From the NCBI RefSeq assembly GCF_016526145.1, contig NZ_JADDUE010000005.1:372001-436000 (forward strand): a stretch of 64,000 nt of DNA. Direction: 5' to 3'. The translations under genes and the position numbers were made by a program. Under the pieces are notes generated by a model. It had not been told where the DNA came from, did no database searches, and saw only the letters and a list, made by a program, of their open reading frames with translations. The stretch is from Saccharopolyspora galaxeae (GTDB taxonomy: Bacteria; Actinomycetota; Actinomycetes; Mycobacteriales; Pseudonocardiaceae). This document shows, piece after piece, positions 17,495 through 28,642 of the stretch (position 1 is the stretch's first letter; each line of letters begins with the position of its first letter).

Positions 17495-18853
17495 TTGAGC
17501 ATTCTGCTCTCGATCCTCGGCCTGCTTTTCGTCGCCGTGCTCACCCTGGGCACCGCGCTGGCGGTCACGGCCGAGTTCTCGCTGACCTCGCTGGAGCGCA
17601 GCACCGTTGACGCGCACGTCAACGAGGTCGGCGACCGGCGGGCGAAGGCCGTGCAGCGCGCGCACCGCACGCTGTCGTTCCAGCTCTCCGGCGCCCAGGT
17701 CGCGATCACGCTGACCACGCTGATCACCGGTTACGTGGCCGAGCCGCTGATCGGTGAGCTGCTGCGCCCGCTGCTGCTGGCCACCGGCATGCCGGGCGCG
17801 GTTTCCACCGTGCTCTCGCTGGTCCTGGCGATCCTGCTGGCCACGACGCTGTCGATGGTCTTCGGCGAGATGGTGCCGAAGAACCTCGCGATCACCCGGC
17901 CGCTGTCGGCGGCGCGGGCGGTGTCCGGCTACCACCGCCGCTTCTCCCAGGTGTTCCGCTGGCTGATCGATGCGATGAACAACAGCGCGAACTGGGTGGT
18001 GCGCCGCTTCGGCATCGAACCCCAGGAGGAACTGCGCTCGGCGCGCTCCGCCGACGAGCTCGGTTCGATCGTGCGCACCAGCGCCGAGCACGGAACCCTC
18101 GACCAGTCCACCGCCACGCTGATGGACCGGTCGCTGCGCTTCGGCGACCGCACCGCCGAGGAGCTGATGACGCCTCGCGTGCAGGTGGAGTCGTTGCCTG
18201 CCGAGGCCGGCGTGCAGGAGCTGCTGGCGCTGGCGCGGCGCACCGGTTTCTCCCGCTTCCCCGTGCACGGCGGCGATCTGGACGACGTGCACGGCGTGGT
18301 GCACGTCAAGCAGGCGTTCGGAGTGCCCGTGGACAGGCGCGACACGACCCGGGTCGGCTCGCTGGCACGGCCGGTGCCGAGCGTTCCGGAGACGCTGGAC
18401 GGCGACTCGCTGCTGAACCGGCTGCGCGGCTCCGGCCTGCAATTGGCGCTGGTGGTCGACGAGTACGGCGGAACCGCGGGCATGGTGAGCCTGGAGGACG
18501 TGATCGAAGAGATCATCGGCGACGTGCGCGACGAGCACGACCGCCGGGAGACCGCCGCGGTGCGGCCGCTGGACCGGGACAGCTGGATCGTCTCCGGCCT
18601 GCTGCGCGCCGACGAGCTCCTGGAGGCCACCGGCTTCGAGATGCCCGACGGCGAGTACGAGACCGTCGCCGGGCTGGTGCTGGAGAAGCTGGGCCGCATC
18701 CCGCAGGCCGGTGACCGCGTCGAGGTCGGCGACTGGTGCCTGACGGTCAACGGCATGGACCGCAACCGCATCGCCGAGCTGCGGCTGAGCCGGCCGCAGA
18801 CCGCCGCAGGCGGCACCAGCGGGGTCGGCACCACCGCGGGAGGCGTCCGATGA
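17495..18853 (+). CDS. CNNM/CorC-family transporter (HlyC/CorC type), long form
   Basis: A 452-residue protein with an N-terminal DUF21/CNNM membrane domain (about 1-190, including FGEMVPKNLAI), a pair of CBS domains (about 215-345, with LVVDEYGGTAGMVSLEDVIE) and a C-terminal CorC/HlyC domain (about 360-440). Relatives export magnesium or sodium/cobalt and sense adenine nucleotides through the CBS pair; the old name hemolysin is misleading. Start is TTG 17495 with GGGGGTGA 6 bp upstream. Its stop overlaps the start of the next gene (ATGA), so the two are co-translated. Confidence 0.88.
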   Translation: MSILLSILGLLFVAVLTLGTALAVTAEFSLTSLERSTVDAHVNEVGDRRAKAVQRAHRTLSFQLSGAQVAITLTTLITGYVAEPLIGELLRPLLLATGMPGAVSTVLSLVLAILLATTLSMVFGEMVPKNLAITRPLSAARAVSGYHRRFSQVFRWLIDAMNNSANWVVRRFGIEPQEELRSARSADELGSIVRTSAEHGTLDQSTATLMDRSLRFGDRTAEELMTPRVQVESLPAEAGVQELLALARRTGFSRFPVHGGDLDDVHGVVHVKQAFGVPVDRRDTTRVGSLARPVPSVPETLDGDSLLNRLRGSGLQLALVVDEYGGTAGMVSLEDVIEEIIGDVRDEHDRRETAAVRPLDRDSWIVSGLLRADELLEATGFEMPDGEYETVAGLVLEKLGRIPQAGDRVEVGDWCLTVNGMDRNRIAELRLSRPQTAAGGTSGVGTTAGGVR

Positions 18854-19893
18854 GCGACACCGCGGCGATCCTGTTCGGAATCTTGTTGCTGCTGCTGAAC
18901 TCGCTGTTCGTGGGCGCGGAGTTCGCGCTGCTGTCCTCGCGCCGGGACCGGTTGGAGGCGCTGCTGGACCAGGGCGTCAGCCGCGCCCGCACGGTGATCA
19001 AGGCGAGCCAGGAGGGCTCGCTGATGCTGACCAGCGCCCAGCTCGGCATCACGCTGTGCTCGCTGGGACTCGGGCGGTTGGGCGAACCGGCCGTGGCGCA
19101 CCGCCTGGAGCTGCTGTTCGAGCCGTTCAACGTGCCCGCACCGGTGGTGCACGCGGTCGGGTTCACCATTGCGCTGGCGATCGTGGTGGTGCTGCACGTG
19201 CTGGTCGGCGAGATGGTGCCGAAGAACCTCGCGATCGCCGAGCCGGAACGACTGGCGCTGTGGCTGGTGCCCGCGCTGGTCGGGTTCGTCAAGCTGGCGC
19301 GGCCGCTGATCGCGCTGTTCAACATGATGGCGAACGCGGTGCTCAAGCTGCTGAAGGTGCAGCCGAAGGACGAGCTGGACACCGCCTACACCTCCGCCGA
19401 GCTGGCCGAGCTGCTGGTGGAGTCGCGCCGGGAGGGGCTGCTGGAGCAGTCCGAGCACCGCAGGCTCGCCCAGACGTTGTCCTCGGTGGAGAACACCGTG
19501 GCCGACGTGCTGGTGCCGCTGCCGGAGGTCACCAGCGTGCCGGGGAACCCGACGCTGGGCGATGTGGAGCAGGCGGTCGCCGCGACCGGCTTCTCCCGGT
19601 TCCCGGTGCGCGCGGCTTCGGGTGAGCTGCTGGGTTATCTGCACGTCAAGGACCTGCTCGACCAGGCGGGCTCGGACCCGGGCACGCCGGTCGCGCCGAG
19701 CCGGGTCCGGCAGCTGCCGAACGTGCCGGTGAGCGCGCGGCTGGACCAGGCACTGGCGTCGTTGCGCCGGGCGCGCAGCCACTTGGCCACCGCGGTCGAC
19801 GCGGATGGCGTGCCGCGCGGGGTGGTCGCGCTCGAGGACCTGGTCGAGGAGTACGTGGGCACGGTCCGCGACGGCACCCACGTCACCGCCTGA
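18850..19893 (+). CDS. CNNM/CorC-family transporter, short form
   Basis: A 347-residue paralogue of the upstream protein with the DUF21/CNNM membrane domain (LVGEMVPKNLAIAEPERLAL) and CBS pair, but without the C-terminal CorC/HlyC domain. In many actinobacteria such long and short forms sit in tandem and may work as a heteromer. The ATG at 18850 overlaps the previous stop by 4 bp. Magnesium or another cation is the likely substrate by family; nothing here fixes it. A strong terminator follows 15 bp after the stop. Confidence 0.87.
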   Translation: MSDTAAILFGILLLLLNSLFVGAEFALLSSRRDRLEALLDQGVSRARTVIKASQEGSLMLTSAQLGITLCSLGLGRLGEPAVAHRLELLFEPFNVPAPVVHAVGFTIALAIVVVLHVLVGEMVPKNLAIAEPERLALWLVPALVGFVKLARPLIALFNMMANAVLKLLKVQPKDELDTAYTSAELAELLVESRREGLLEQSEHRRLAQTLSSVENTVADVLVPLPEVTSVPGNPTLGDVEQAVAATGFSRFPVRAASGELLGYLHVKDLLDQAGSDPGTPVAPSRVRQLPNVPVSARLDQALASLRRARSHLATAVDADGVPRGVVALEDLVEEYVGTVRDGTHVTA

Positions 19894-19908
19894 GACCCGT
19901 TCCCCTCG

Positions 19909-19940
19909 GGGGCGGCCGCTACGTGCGGCCGCCCCTTTCT
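19909..19940 (+). terminator. Intrinsic terminator with short T tract
   Basis: GGGGCGGCCGC (19909-19919) pairs with GCGGCCGCCCC (19925-19935) around TACGT and is followed by TTTCT. It ends the CNNM operon. Confidence 0.82.
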
Positions 19941-19991
19941 CGTTCGCGCCCGTTCGGGCGCTGGCACCCGGATTCGGCGGCGTCGGGGTAG

Positions 19992-20020
19992 TTGACACGC
20001 AGTCGGCGAAAAATCAGTAT
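19992..20020 (+). promoter_or_regulatory. Promoter of the mycofactocin-type SDR operon
   Basis: A perfect TTGACA (19992-19997) is followed after 17 bp by CAGTAT (20015-20020), in a locally AT-rich stretch unusual for this DNA. Transcription would start near 20027, about 60 nt before the SDR gene. Confidence 0.6.
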
Positions 20021-20088
20021 AACCATCATCACAGTGCAGTGAGTCCGGCCGCGCCCGCCGAGGCGGTGCGCGAAACGCGGGAGGCAGC

Positions 20089-20922
20089 GTGGCGGAACGC
20101 ATGGCTGGCAGGGTCGCTTTCATCACCGGTGCGGCCAGGGGGCAGGGACGATCGCACGCCGTGCGCCTGGCCGCCGAGGGCGCCGACATCATCGCGGTCG
20201 ATGCCTGCGCGGACGTCGCGACCGCGGCTTACGCGATGGCCACTGAGCAGGACCTGGAGGAGACCGCCCGGCTGATCGCCGAACAGGGCCGCCGGGTGGT
20301 GGCCCGCAAGGCGGACGTCCGCGATTTCGACGCCCTGCAGGCCGCCTTCGACGCCGGCGTGGCCGAGCTCGGTCCGGTGCACACCGTGCTGGCCAACGCG
20401 GGCATCGCGTCGTTCGCGCCGACCTGGGAGTTGACCGCCCAGCACTGGCAGGACATGATCGACATCAATCTGACCGGGGTCTTCCACACCGCGAAGGTCG
20501 CGATCCCCGGCATGATCGAGCACGGTGCGGGCGGCTGCCTGCTGTTCACCTCGTCGATCGGCGGTTTCAAGGGCTTGCAGAACGTCGGGCACTACGTCGC
20601 GGCCAAGCACGGCATCGTCGGGCTGATGCGCACGCTGGCCAACGAACTCGGCCCGCACGGCATCCGGGTGAACACCATCCATCCGACCAATGTGGACACT
20701 CCGATGATCCAGCACGAAGGCGCGATGGGGCTGTTCGTGCCCGAGGGGGTCGAACCCACCCGCGAGAACGCCATGCCCGGCTACCGCTCGCTCAACGCGA
20801 TGCCGGTCCCGTGGGCCGAGGTCGGCGACATCAGCAACGCCGTGGCCTTCCTCGCCAGCGACGAGGCCCGCTACATCACCGGCGCGACCTTCCCGGTCGA
20901 CGCGGGCGCCAACGTCAAATGA
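20089..20922 (+). CDS. Mycofactocin-type short-chain dehydrogenase/reductase
   Basis: A 277-residue SDR of the type that keeps its NAD(H) tightly bound and is thought to pass electrons to mycofactocin. Evidence: GRVAFITGAARGQGRSHAVR (the ARGQGRSHA form is typical), a longer-than-usual insert after the second strand, catalytic Tyr169 and Lys173 in HYVAAKHG, and HPTNVDTPM. The start is GTG 20089, with GGGAGG 4 bp upstream; the ATG 12 bp later is too far from that site. First gene of a six-gene operon, so it probably oxidises an alcohol made or used by the CoA ligase and hydratases. Substrate unknown. Confidence 0.85.
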   Translation: MAERMAGRVAFITGAARGQGRSHAVRLAAEGADIIAVDACADVATAAYAMATEQDLEETARLIAEQGRRVVARKADVRDFDALQAAFDAGVAELGPVHTVLANAGIASFAPTWELTAQHWQDMIDINLTGVFHTAKVAIPGMIEHGAGGCLLFTSSIGGFKGLQNVGHYVAAKHGIVGLMRTLANELGPHGIRVNTIHPTNVDTPMIQHEGAMGLFVPEGVEPTRENAMPGYRSLNAMPVPWAEVGDISNAVAFLASDEARYITGATFPVDAGANVK

Positions 20923-20945
20923 GCCAGGCAGTGGAAGGAGCGCCG

Positions 20946-21359
20946 ATGTCCACCGGCACGGCACGCGGCGAGATCGAGGACGTGCTGAGCAGGTACGCGC
21001 TCGGTTACGACGAAGGCGACCTCGCACTGCTCGAGGAGGTCTTCACCGAGGACGCGGTGCTCACGATCCGCATCGCCGACGGTGATCTCATCGGCCCGTT
21101 CGAGGGCCGCGCGGCGATCATCGGGATGATGCGCGACACCGCGCAGACGCAGCAGGACAAGCGCAAGCACGTGATCAGCAACCTGGTGCTCGACGAGCGC
21201 GGCGACACCGCGACCGCCCGGACCTACCTGACGCTGTTCTCCGTCGCGGACGGGCAGCTGACGGCGTTGACCACGGGCCGGTACGAGACCGAGCTGCGCA
21301 GCACCGGTGACGGCTGGCGGCTCGACTCCGTGCACATCGCCCTGGACCTGCCCTACTGA
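20946..21359 (+). CDS. NTF2-like / SnoaL-fold protein
   Basis: A 137-residue protein of the small cone-shaped NTF2-like fold: EIEDVLSRYALGYDEGDLAL, then LLEEVFTEDAVLTI, then a C-terminal RYETELRSTGDGWRLDSVHI. Many members are isomerases, dehydratases or hydroxylase partners acting on steroids, polyketides or aromatics; some are only binding proteins. ATG 20946 has GGAAGGAG 5 bp upstream and is preferred over the ATG overlapping the SDR stop (20919). Context suggests a step in the same catabolic pathway. Confidence 0.8.
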   Translation: MSTGTARGEIEDVLSRYALGYDEGDLALLEEVFTEDAVLTIRIADGDLIGPFEGRAAIIGMMRDTAQTQQDKRKHVISNLVLDERGDTATARTYLTLFSVADGQLTALTTGRYETELRSTGDGWRLDSVHIALDLPY

Positions 21360-21366
21360 GCCGGCC

Positions 21367-22926
21367 ATGACGAGCAACCAGGGATTCATCCCGGCGAAGT
21401 GGGCCGCGCTCACCCCGGATGCACAAGCGATCTACGACGCGCCGAACGAGCGGCGGGTGAACTGGGCGGAGCTGGACGAGCGGGTGCGCCGCGCCGCGAA
21501 CGGCCTGCGCGGGCTCGGGCTGCAGCACGGTGACCGGGTTGCGGTGCTGGCCCGCAACTGCGTGGAGTTCCAGGAGCTGTACTTCGCCTGCGGCCGCGTG
21601 GGGCTGGTGCTGCAACCGCTGAACTGGCGGCTGTCCACCGGCGAGCTCACCGAGCTCATCCGGGATGCCGCGCCGCGCGCCGTGGTGACCGCGGCCGAGT
21701 GGTCCGAGCAGGCCCAGCAGCTGCAGCGGGACTGCGACGTGCCGCACTGGCTGGAGTTCGGCGAGTCCGGTGACGGCAGCTACGAGCGGCTGCTGGCCGC
21801 GGCGGCCACCGACGAGCCCGAAGGCTCCGACCGCATCGGCGGCAACGACCCGTTCTTCATCCTCTACACCGGCGGCACCACCGGACGCAGCAAGGGCGCG
21901 CTGCACACCCACCACAGCGCGGCGACGGGCGGGCTGAACCAGACGGTGGCCGAGCGCATCGTGCCCGGTGACGTCTACCTGCTGACCGGGCAGATGTACC
22001 ACATCCCGATCGTGCTCTCGATGAACTACCTGCGGCACGGGTGCCCGCTGGTGCTGATGAACTTCGAGGCCGAAAGCGCGCTGCGGATCATCGAGCAGGA
22101 GAAGGTCTCGGCGTTCCTGGGCATCACCACGATGCTCAACTGGATGATGGCGGTGCCCGGATTCTCCGGCTACGACCTCTCCAGCCTGCGCAACATCCAG
22201 TACGGCGGCGGGCCGATGCCCTCGTCGATCGTGCGGGCGGCGCTGGATTCGTTCCCGTGCACGCTGATCCAGGGCTACGGCCAGACCGAGGGCCCGGGCA
22301 TGACGTTCCTGTCCCAGGAGGACCACGCCGAGGCGGCGGCCGGGCGAAACGAGCACCGGCTGCGCTCGTGCGGCCGGGAAGGTTTCGCCGGGATGTTGCG
22401 GGTGCTCGACGAGTACGGCGCCGAGGTGCCGCGCGACGGGCGCACGCCGGGGCAGATCGCGGTCCGCTCGGACGCGAACATGATCGGCTACTGGAACCGG
22501 CCGGAGCTGACCGCGCAGACCATCCGGAACGGCTGGATGTGGACCGGTGACGTGGCCACCTGGGACGAGCAGCACTACGTCTACATCGTCGACCGGGCCA
22601 AGGACATGATCATCTCCGGCGGCGAGAACATCTACAGCGTCCAGGTCGAGGAGGCCGTCGCCGCGCATCCGGCGGTGCTGGAGTGCGCGGTGATCGGGGT
22701 CCCGGACGACGAATGGGGCGAGAACGTCAAAGCCGTGGTGGTGCTCAAACCCGGCACCGAAGCCACCGAGCAGGACATCATCACCACCGCGAAGCAGCAC
22801 CTCGCTTCCTACCAGAAGCCGAAGTCGGTGGACTTCGTCGCGAGCCTGCCGAAGGCGCCGACCGGCAAGGTGATGAAGCGCGACCTGCGCACCCCGTACT
22901 GGGCCGACCGGGAGCGTTCGGTTTGA
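21367..22926 (+). CDS. Fatty/aromatic acyl-CoA ligase (AMP-binding, FadD type)
   Basis: A 519-residue acyl-CoA synthetase that activates a carboxylate with ATP and CoA. Motifs in order: LYTGGTTGRSKGALHTHH (ATP loop), GYGQTEGPG, TGDVATWDE, and C-terminal PTGKVMKRDL with the catalytic Lys. The GGTTG form of the ATP loop is typical of FadD enzymes acting on bulky or medium chains. It starts 8 bp after the NTF2-like gene without its own clear ribosome site, so coupling is likely. Side chains of steroids, terpenoids or branched acids are candidate substrates by analogy only. Confidence 0.88.
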   Translation: MTSNQGFIPAKWAALTPDAQAIYDAPNERRVNWAELDERVRRAANGLRGLGLQHGDRVAVLARNCVEFQELYFACGRVGLVLQPLNWRLSTGELTELIRDAAPRAVVTAAEWSEQAQQLQRDCDVPHWLEFGESGDGSYERLLAAAATDEPEGSDRIGGNDPFFILYTGGTTGRSKGALHTHHSAATGGLNQTVAERIVPGDVYLLTGQMYHIPIVLSMNYLRHGCPLVLMNFEAESALRIIEQEKVSAFLGITTMLNWMMAVPGFSGYDLSSLRNIQYGGGPMPSSIVRAALDSFPCTLIQGYGQTEGPGMTFLSQEDHAEAAAGRNEHRLRSCGREGFAGMLRVLDEYGAEVPRDGRTPGQIAVRSDANMIGYWNRPELTAQTIRNGWMWTGDVATWDEQHYVYIVDRAKDMIISGGENIYSVQVEEAVAAHPAVLECAVIGVPDDEWGENVKAVVVLKPGTEATEQDIITTAKQHLASYQKPKSVDFVASLPKAPTGKVMKRDLRTPYWADRERSV

Positions 22927-23363
22927 GCCCGGACGAGGCCGAACTGGCGAGGCTGGTCGGCACCGAACTGCCCGGCGGCGAGTTCACCTTCGAACCGTGG
23001 TGGGTGCGACTGGTCAACGACTGCGCGCTCGCCGCACCCGAGGACGGCGCGGGCAGCCCGGTGTTCGTCTTCCTCGCCGGAACCGCCGCGATGGGCATGT
23101 CCTGGGAGCAGTTGTGGGCGATGTTCGGCGCCACCGAGTCGGACGGCCCGATGGCCGGCGAGACCAGCACCGAAATCCACGTCCCGCTGCGCGTCGGCGG
23201 CACCTACCGGGTCCGCGGCCGGATCGAGTCCGCGCGGCGCAAGCGCGGCTCGCGCACCGGTGTCTTCGACCTCGTCGAGTACCGGCTCGACCTGCACGAG
23301 GATTCCGGCGCGCTGGCGGCGAGCTGCACCAGCTCGATCATCTTCCCGAGGAGGGCGCAGTGA
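22923..23363 (+). CDS. MaoC/FAS1-like dehydratase domain protein (N-terminal type)
   Basis: A 146-residue hot-dog-fold protein resembling the N-terminal FAS1-dehydratase type that pairs with a MaoC partner: FEPWWVRLVNDCALA, then PLRVGGTYRVRGRI and SIIFPRR near the end. In actinobacterial steroid and fatty-acid pathways two such small subunits form a heteromeric enoyl-CoA hydratase. The start is TTG 22923, overlapping the previous stop (TTGA), an unusual but coupled arrangement. It overlaps the next gene by 4 bp. It probably lacks the catalytic His/Asp itself and depends on its neighbour. Confidence 0.72.
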   Translation: MSPDEAELARLVGTELPGGEFTFEPWWVRLVNDCALAAPEDGAGSPVFVFLAGTAAMGMSWEQLWAMFGATESDGPMAGETSTEIHVPLRVGGTYRVRGRIESARRKRGSRTGVFDLVEYRLDLHEDSGALAASCTSSIIFPRRAQ

Positions 23364-23773
23364 CCGAGGCCGGCGAGCAACTGCCGGAGCACCGCATCGG
23401 CCCGGTCTCGGCGGAGAAGATGAAGACGATGTCGGCGCTGATGCGCGATGCCAACCCGATCCACTTCGACGAATCCGCGGTGCGCGCGCTCGGGCTCGGC
23501 GAGCGGGTGATCAACCAGGGTCCGCTGAACCAGGCGTACGTGCTGGACATGCTGAGCCGTTGGGCGGGCGGCGCGGACCGGGTGCGCGGCGTGCGGTTGC
23601 GCTACCTCGGCACCGTGTTCGCAGGTGACCACCTTTGCGCGCGGGGGACGGTGCGCGAGGTCGCCGATGAGGAGGGCTGCCGGGTCGCCACCTGCGATGT
23701 GCAGCTCGACGTGCTCGGCGGGCGGACCGTGCTGTCCGGCACCGCGACCGTGCTGCTGGAGGAGAACCGATGA
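23360..23773 (+). CDS. MaoC-like (R)-specific enoyl-CoA hydratase subunit
   Basis: A 137-residue MaoC-type hot-dog protein. The hydratase motif appears as MRDANPIHFDESAVRAL, with Asp and His in the DxNPIH catalytic arrangement, so this is the likely catalytic partner of the preceding small protein. It starts at GTG 23360 (GTGA overlap), with GAGGAGGG upstream, and overlaps the next ATG by 4 bp. Expected role: adding water to an enoyl-CoA produced after ligation by the operon's CoA ligase. No acyl-CoA dehydrogenase is in the operon, so that step would be encoded elsewhere. Confidence 0.8.
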   Translation: MTEAGEQLPEHRIGPVSAEKMKTMSALMRDANPIHFDESAVRALGLGERVINQGPLNQAYVLDMLSRWAGGADRVRGVRLRYLGTVFAGDHLCARGTVREVADEEGCRVATCDVQLDVLGGRTVLSGTATVLLEENR

Positions 23774-24186
23774 CGCCGCCGACGATGCAACGGTTCCAGC
23801 TCTCCTACGGGGATTGCGACTCGCTCGGCATCGCCTACTTCGCGATCTACTACCCGTGGATGGAGCGCACCTACAGCAGCTGGCTGCACCACCACGGGCT
23901 GCGCTCGGCGGAGCTGGCCGAACAGCTCGGTGCGGGAACGGTCGGCGTGCACTCGGACGCCACCTACCTGCGGCCGGTGCACGTGTTCGACGAACTCACC
24001 TGCGAGCTGGTGCGCAGCAAGGTCGGCACCACTTCGTACACCCTCGGCCACGAGTTCCGCCGCGGCGACGAGCTGGTCACCTTCGGCACCATGACCTTCG
24101 CCTGCCGCGCCCCGGACGGGACCAAAACCCCCATCCCGGCACGGCTCGGCGAACTCCTCGGCACGCTGCGACCGGCAGCGGACTGA
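23770..24186 (+). CDS. 4HBT-type acyl-CoA thioesterase
   Basis: A 138-residue hot-dog thioesterase. LSYGDCDSLGIAYFAIYYPW carries the Asp (Asp17) used by 4-hydroxybenzoyl-CoA-type thioesterases, followed by WMERTYSSWL and VFDELTCELVRSKVGTTS. It probably releases CoA from the pathway product or from dead-end intermediates. The ATG overlaps the MaoC stop by 4 bp. It is the last gene of the operon that begins at 20089. Confidence 0.85.
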   Translation: MTPPTMQRFQLSYGDCDSLGIAYFAIYYPWMERTYSSWLHHHGLRSAELAEQLGAGTVGVHSDATYLRPVHVFDELTCELVRSKVGTTSYTLGHEFRRGDELVTFGTMTFACRAPDGTKTPIPARLGELLGTLRPAAD

Positions 24187-24237
24187 GCCCACCGGGGCGC
24201 CGGACGGCCACCCGACCTCGCCTATCCTGGCCGCACT

Positions 24238-25143
24238 ATGCAAGTGCTTGCCGAGCAGGAGTGGCGCGCACGCCGAGCCGCGCATCGGCAGCGGGTGCGG
24301 CAGTGGACCGAACCGCATCGCCGCAGGCGGCGCGAGGGCATCCCGCACCCGGTGATGGACTTCCTGTTCACCTACTACTCGCACCGCCCGTCACTGCTGG
24401 AGCGCTGGCAACCCGGCCTCGGCGTCGCGCTCGCGGGCGGCGAGGAGTTCCTGGACCGGCGCGGCTACGTCGCGCTGCCGCAAGGCGTCGCACTGTCCCC
24501 CGCGGCACGCACGGCGAAACGCCTGGACACCGCGCGTTTCGTGCGGGACCTGCTGACCGCGGTGCAAGACCGGCGGCCGTTCCTGGGCTGCTTCGGCCTG
24601 CACGAGTGGGCCATGCTGTACCGCACCACGCCGGAGGACGTGCGGCACGCTTCCTGGCCGTTGCGACTCGGGCACCGCGGCACCGATGAAGTCGTGGAGT
24701 CCATGCAGATCCGATGCAGCCACCACGACGCCTTCCGATTCTTCACCCCGCAGGCCCGGCCGCTGAATGCGCTGCAACCGACCCGCGCCGATCAGGTCGC
24801 GATGGAACAGCCGGGCTGCCTGCACAACAACATGGACCTGTTCAAGTGGGCCTACAAGCTCGACCCGCTGGTGCCGTCCGAGCTGATCGCCGACTGCTTC
24901 GACCTGGCCGCGCGCATCCGCGCGGTCGACATGCGCGCGAGCCCGTACGACCTGCGCGAACTCGGATACGAACCGATCGCGGTGGAAACGGCGGAAGGGC
25001 GCGCCGAATACGCGGCGCGGCAACGCGAATTCGCCGATGAGGCGGGCGGATTGCGCACCCGGCTGATCGAGGTCTGCGCGGGGCTGCTGGCGGCGGAAAC
25101 GGCCGAGGCAGCTCGTTCCGAGTTGAGCGATTCCCAGCCCTGA
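24238..25143 (+). CDS. Conserved actinobacterial protein of unknown function
   Basis: A 301-residue soluble protein. The N-terminus is very basic (RARRAAHRQRVRQWTEPHRR), then come FLFTYYSHRPSLLERWQPGL, FLGCFGLHEWAMLYR and SHHDAFRFFTPQARPLN with several His residues. From memory, relatives are sometimes labelled 3-methyladenine DNA glycosylase, but I see no helix-hairpin-helix or catalytic motif to justify that. TATCCT lies 9 bp before the ATG and no Shine-Dalgarno is present, so the mRNA is probably leaderless. It is not clearly part of the preceding operon. Degenerate repeats begin just after the stop. Confidence 0.75.
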   Translation: MQVLAEQEWRARRAAHRQRVRQWTEPHRRRRREGIPHPVMDFLFTYYSHRPSLLERWQPGLGVALAGGEEFLDRRGYVALPQGVALSPAARTAKRLDTARFVRDLLTAVQDRRPFLGCFGLHEWAMLYRTTPEDVRHASWPLRLGHRGTDEVVESMQIRCSHHDAFRFFTPQARPLNALQPTRADQVAMEQPGCLHNNMDLFKWAYKLDPLVPSELIADCFDLAARIRAVDMRASPYDLRELGYEPIAVETAEGRAEYAARQREFADEAGGLRTRLIEVCAGLLAAETAEAARSELSDSQP

Positions 25144-25148
25144 AACGA

Positions 25149-25260
25149 TTTCCGGCCCTAAAGCGGCTCCGGGTCCTAAAGGGGCTCCGGGTCCTAAAGG
25201 GGCTCCGGGCAGAAAGCGGCTTCGGTCCCTGAACAACTCCGGTTCCAAAGCGACTCCGCC
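25149..25260. repeat. Degenerate 17-18-bp tandem repeats
   Basis: Two perfect adjacent copies of an 18-bp unit (GGCTCCGGGTCCTAAAGG, 25165-25182 and 25183-25200) are flanked by one partial copy before and about three diverged copies after. The array lies in the non-coding space between convergent genes. Copy number may vary between strains. Confidence 0.8.
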
Positions 25261-25288
25261 CAGCGAGCCGCACTTCGATCCGAACGAA

Positions 25289-25320
25289 ATCGGCCCGCCA
25301 CCACGCGGCGGCGGGCCGAT
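25289..25320. terminator. Bidirectional terminator hairpin
   Basis: ATCGGCCCGCC (25289-25299) pairs with GGCGGGCCGAT (25310-25320) between the convergent unknown gene and the A-type carrier-like gene. Confidence 0.75.
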
Positions 25321-25324
25321 CAGC

Positions 25325-25609
25325 TCATTCCCGAACGGCCAGGCTCAGCTCACCGTTGTCGTCGCGCTCGGCGTCGAGGACCTTGTCCCCGAGCAGCGAC
25401 GCGGCCTGCGGCTCGAGGAACACCCGGGCACCGGACTCCTCGACCACCTCGTCGTCGGCCTGCGGCTCGCTGGCGATGGCCGCCTGGAGCTCGCCCTCAC
25501 CGGACGCGTTGGCGACCGGCGCGATCCGCAGCCCCGAGCTCTCGCCCGATTCACCACCGGCCAGCACGACCTTGATGACCTCGGCTGCGCTCTCGCTGAT
25601 CGTGAGCAT
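25325..25609 (-). CDS. HesB/IscA-like protein without cysteines
   Basis: A 94-residue protein resembling A-type iron-sulfur carriers: MLTISESAAEVIKVVLAGG, then SGLRIAPVAN and VFLEPQAASLLGDKVLD, with the usual size and order. However, the sequence has no cysteine, while true IscA/ErpA proteins need three to hold the cluster. It therefore cannot be a classical cluster carrier and may have another role. The ATG 25609 follows GAGGAG by 7 bp. It lies 81 bp downstream of gcvP on the same strand, so read-through is possible. Confidence 0.75.
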   Translation of the reverse strand: MLTISESAAEVIKVVLAGGESGESSGLRIAPVANASGEGELQAAIASEPQADDEVVEESGARVFLEPQAASLLGDKVLDAERDDNGELSLAVRE

Positions 25610-25690
25610 TGCTGCACTCCTCTCGGAGGCGGTCGGATGGAACCGCCCACCGTAGTGCATCCGGCCGGTCGCCCGCTCACCCCCGCGCGA

Positions 25691-28588
<2,898 letters not shown>

Positions 28589-28642
28589 CGCCACACCTCA
28601 TTCATCGCAGCGGACACAGGGCGGCAGCGTTGTGTGCTGCCC

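Noticed and set aside
24238-25143. 3-methyladenine DNA glycosylase
   Set aside because: I recall this label on relatives, but no glycosylase motif is visible, so it is kept as unknown.
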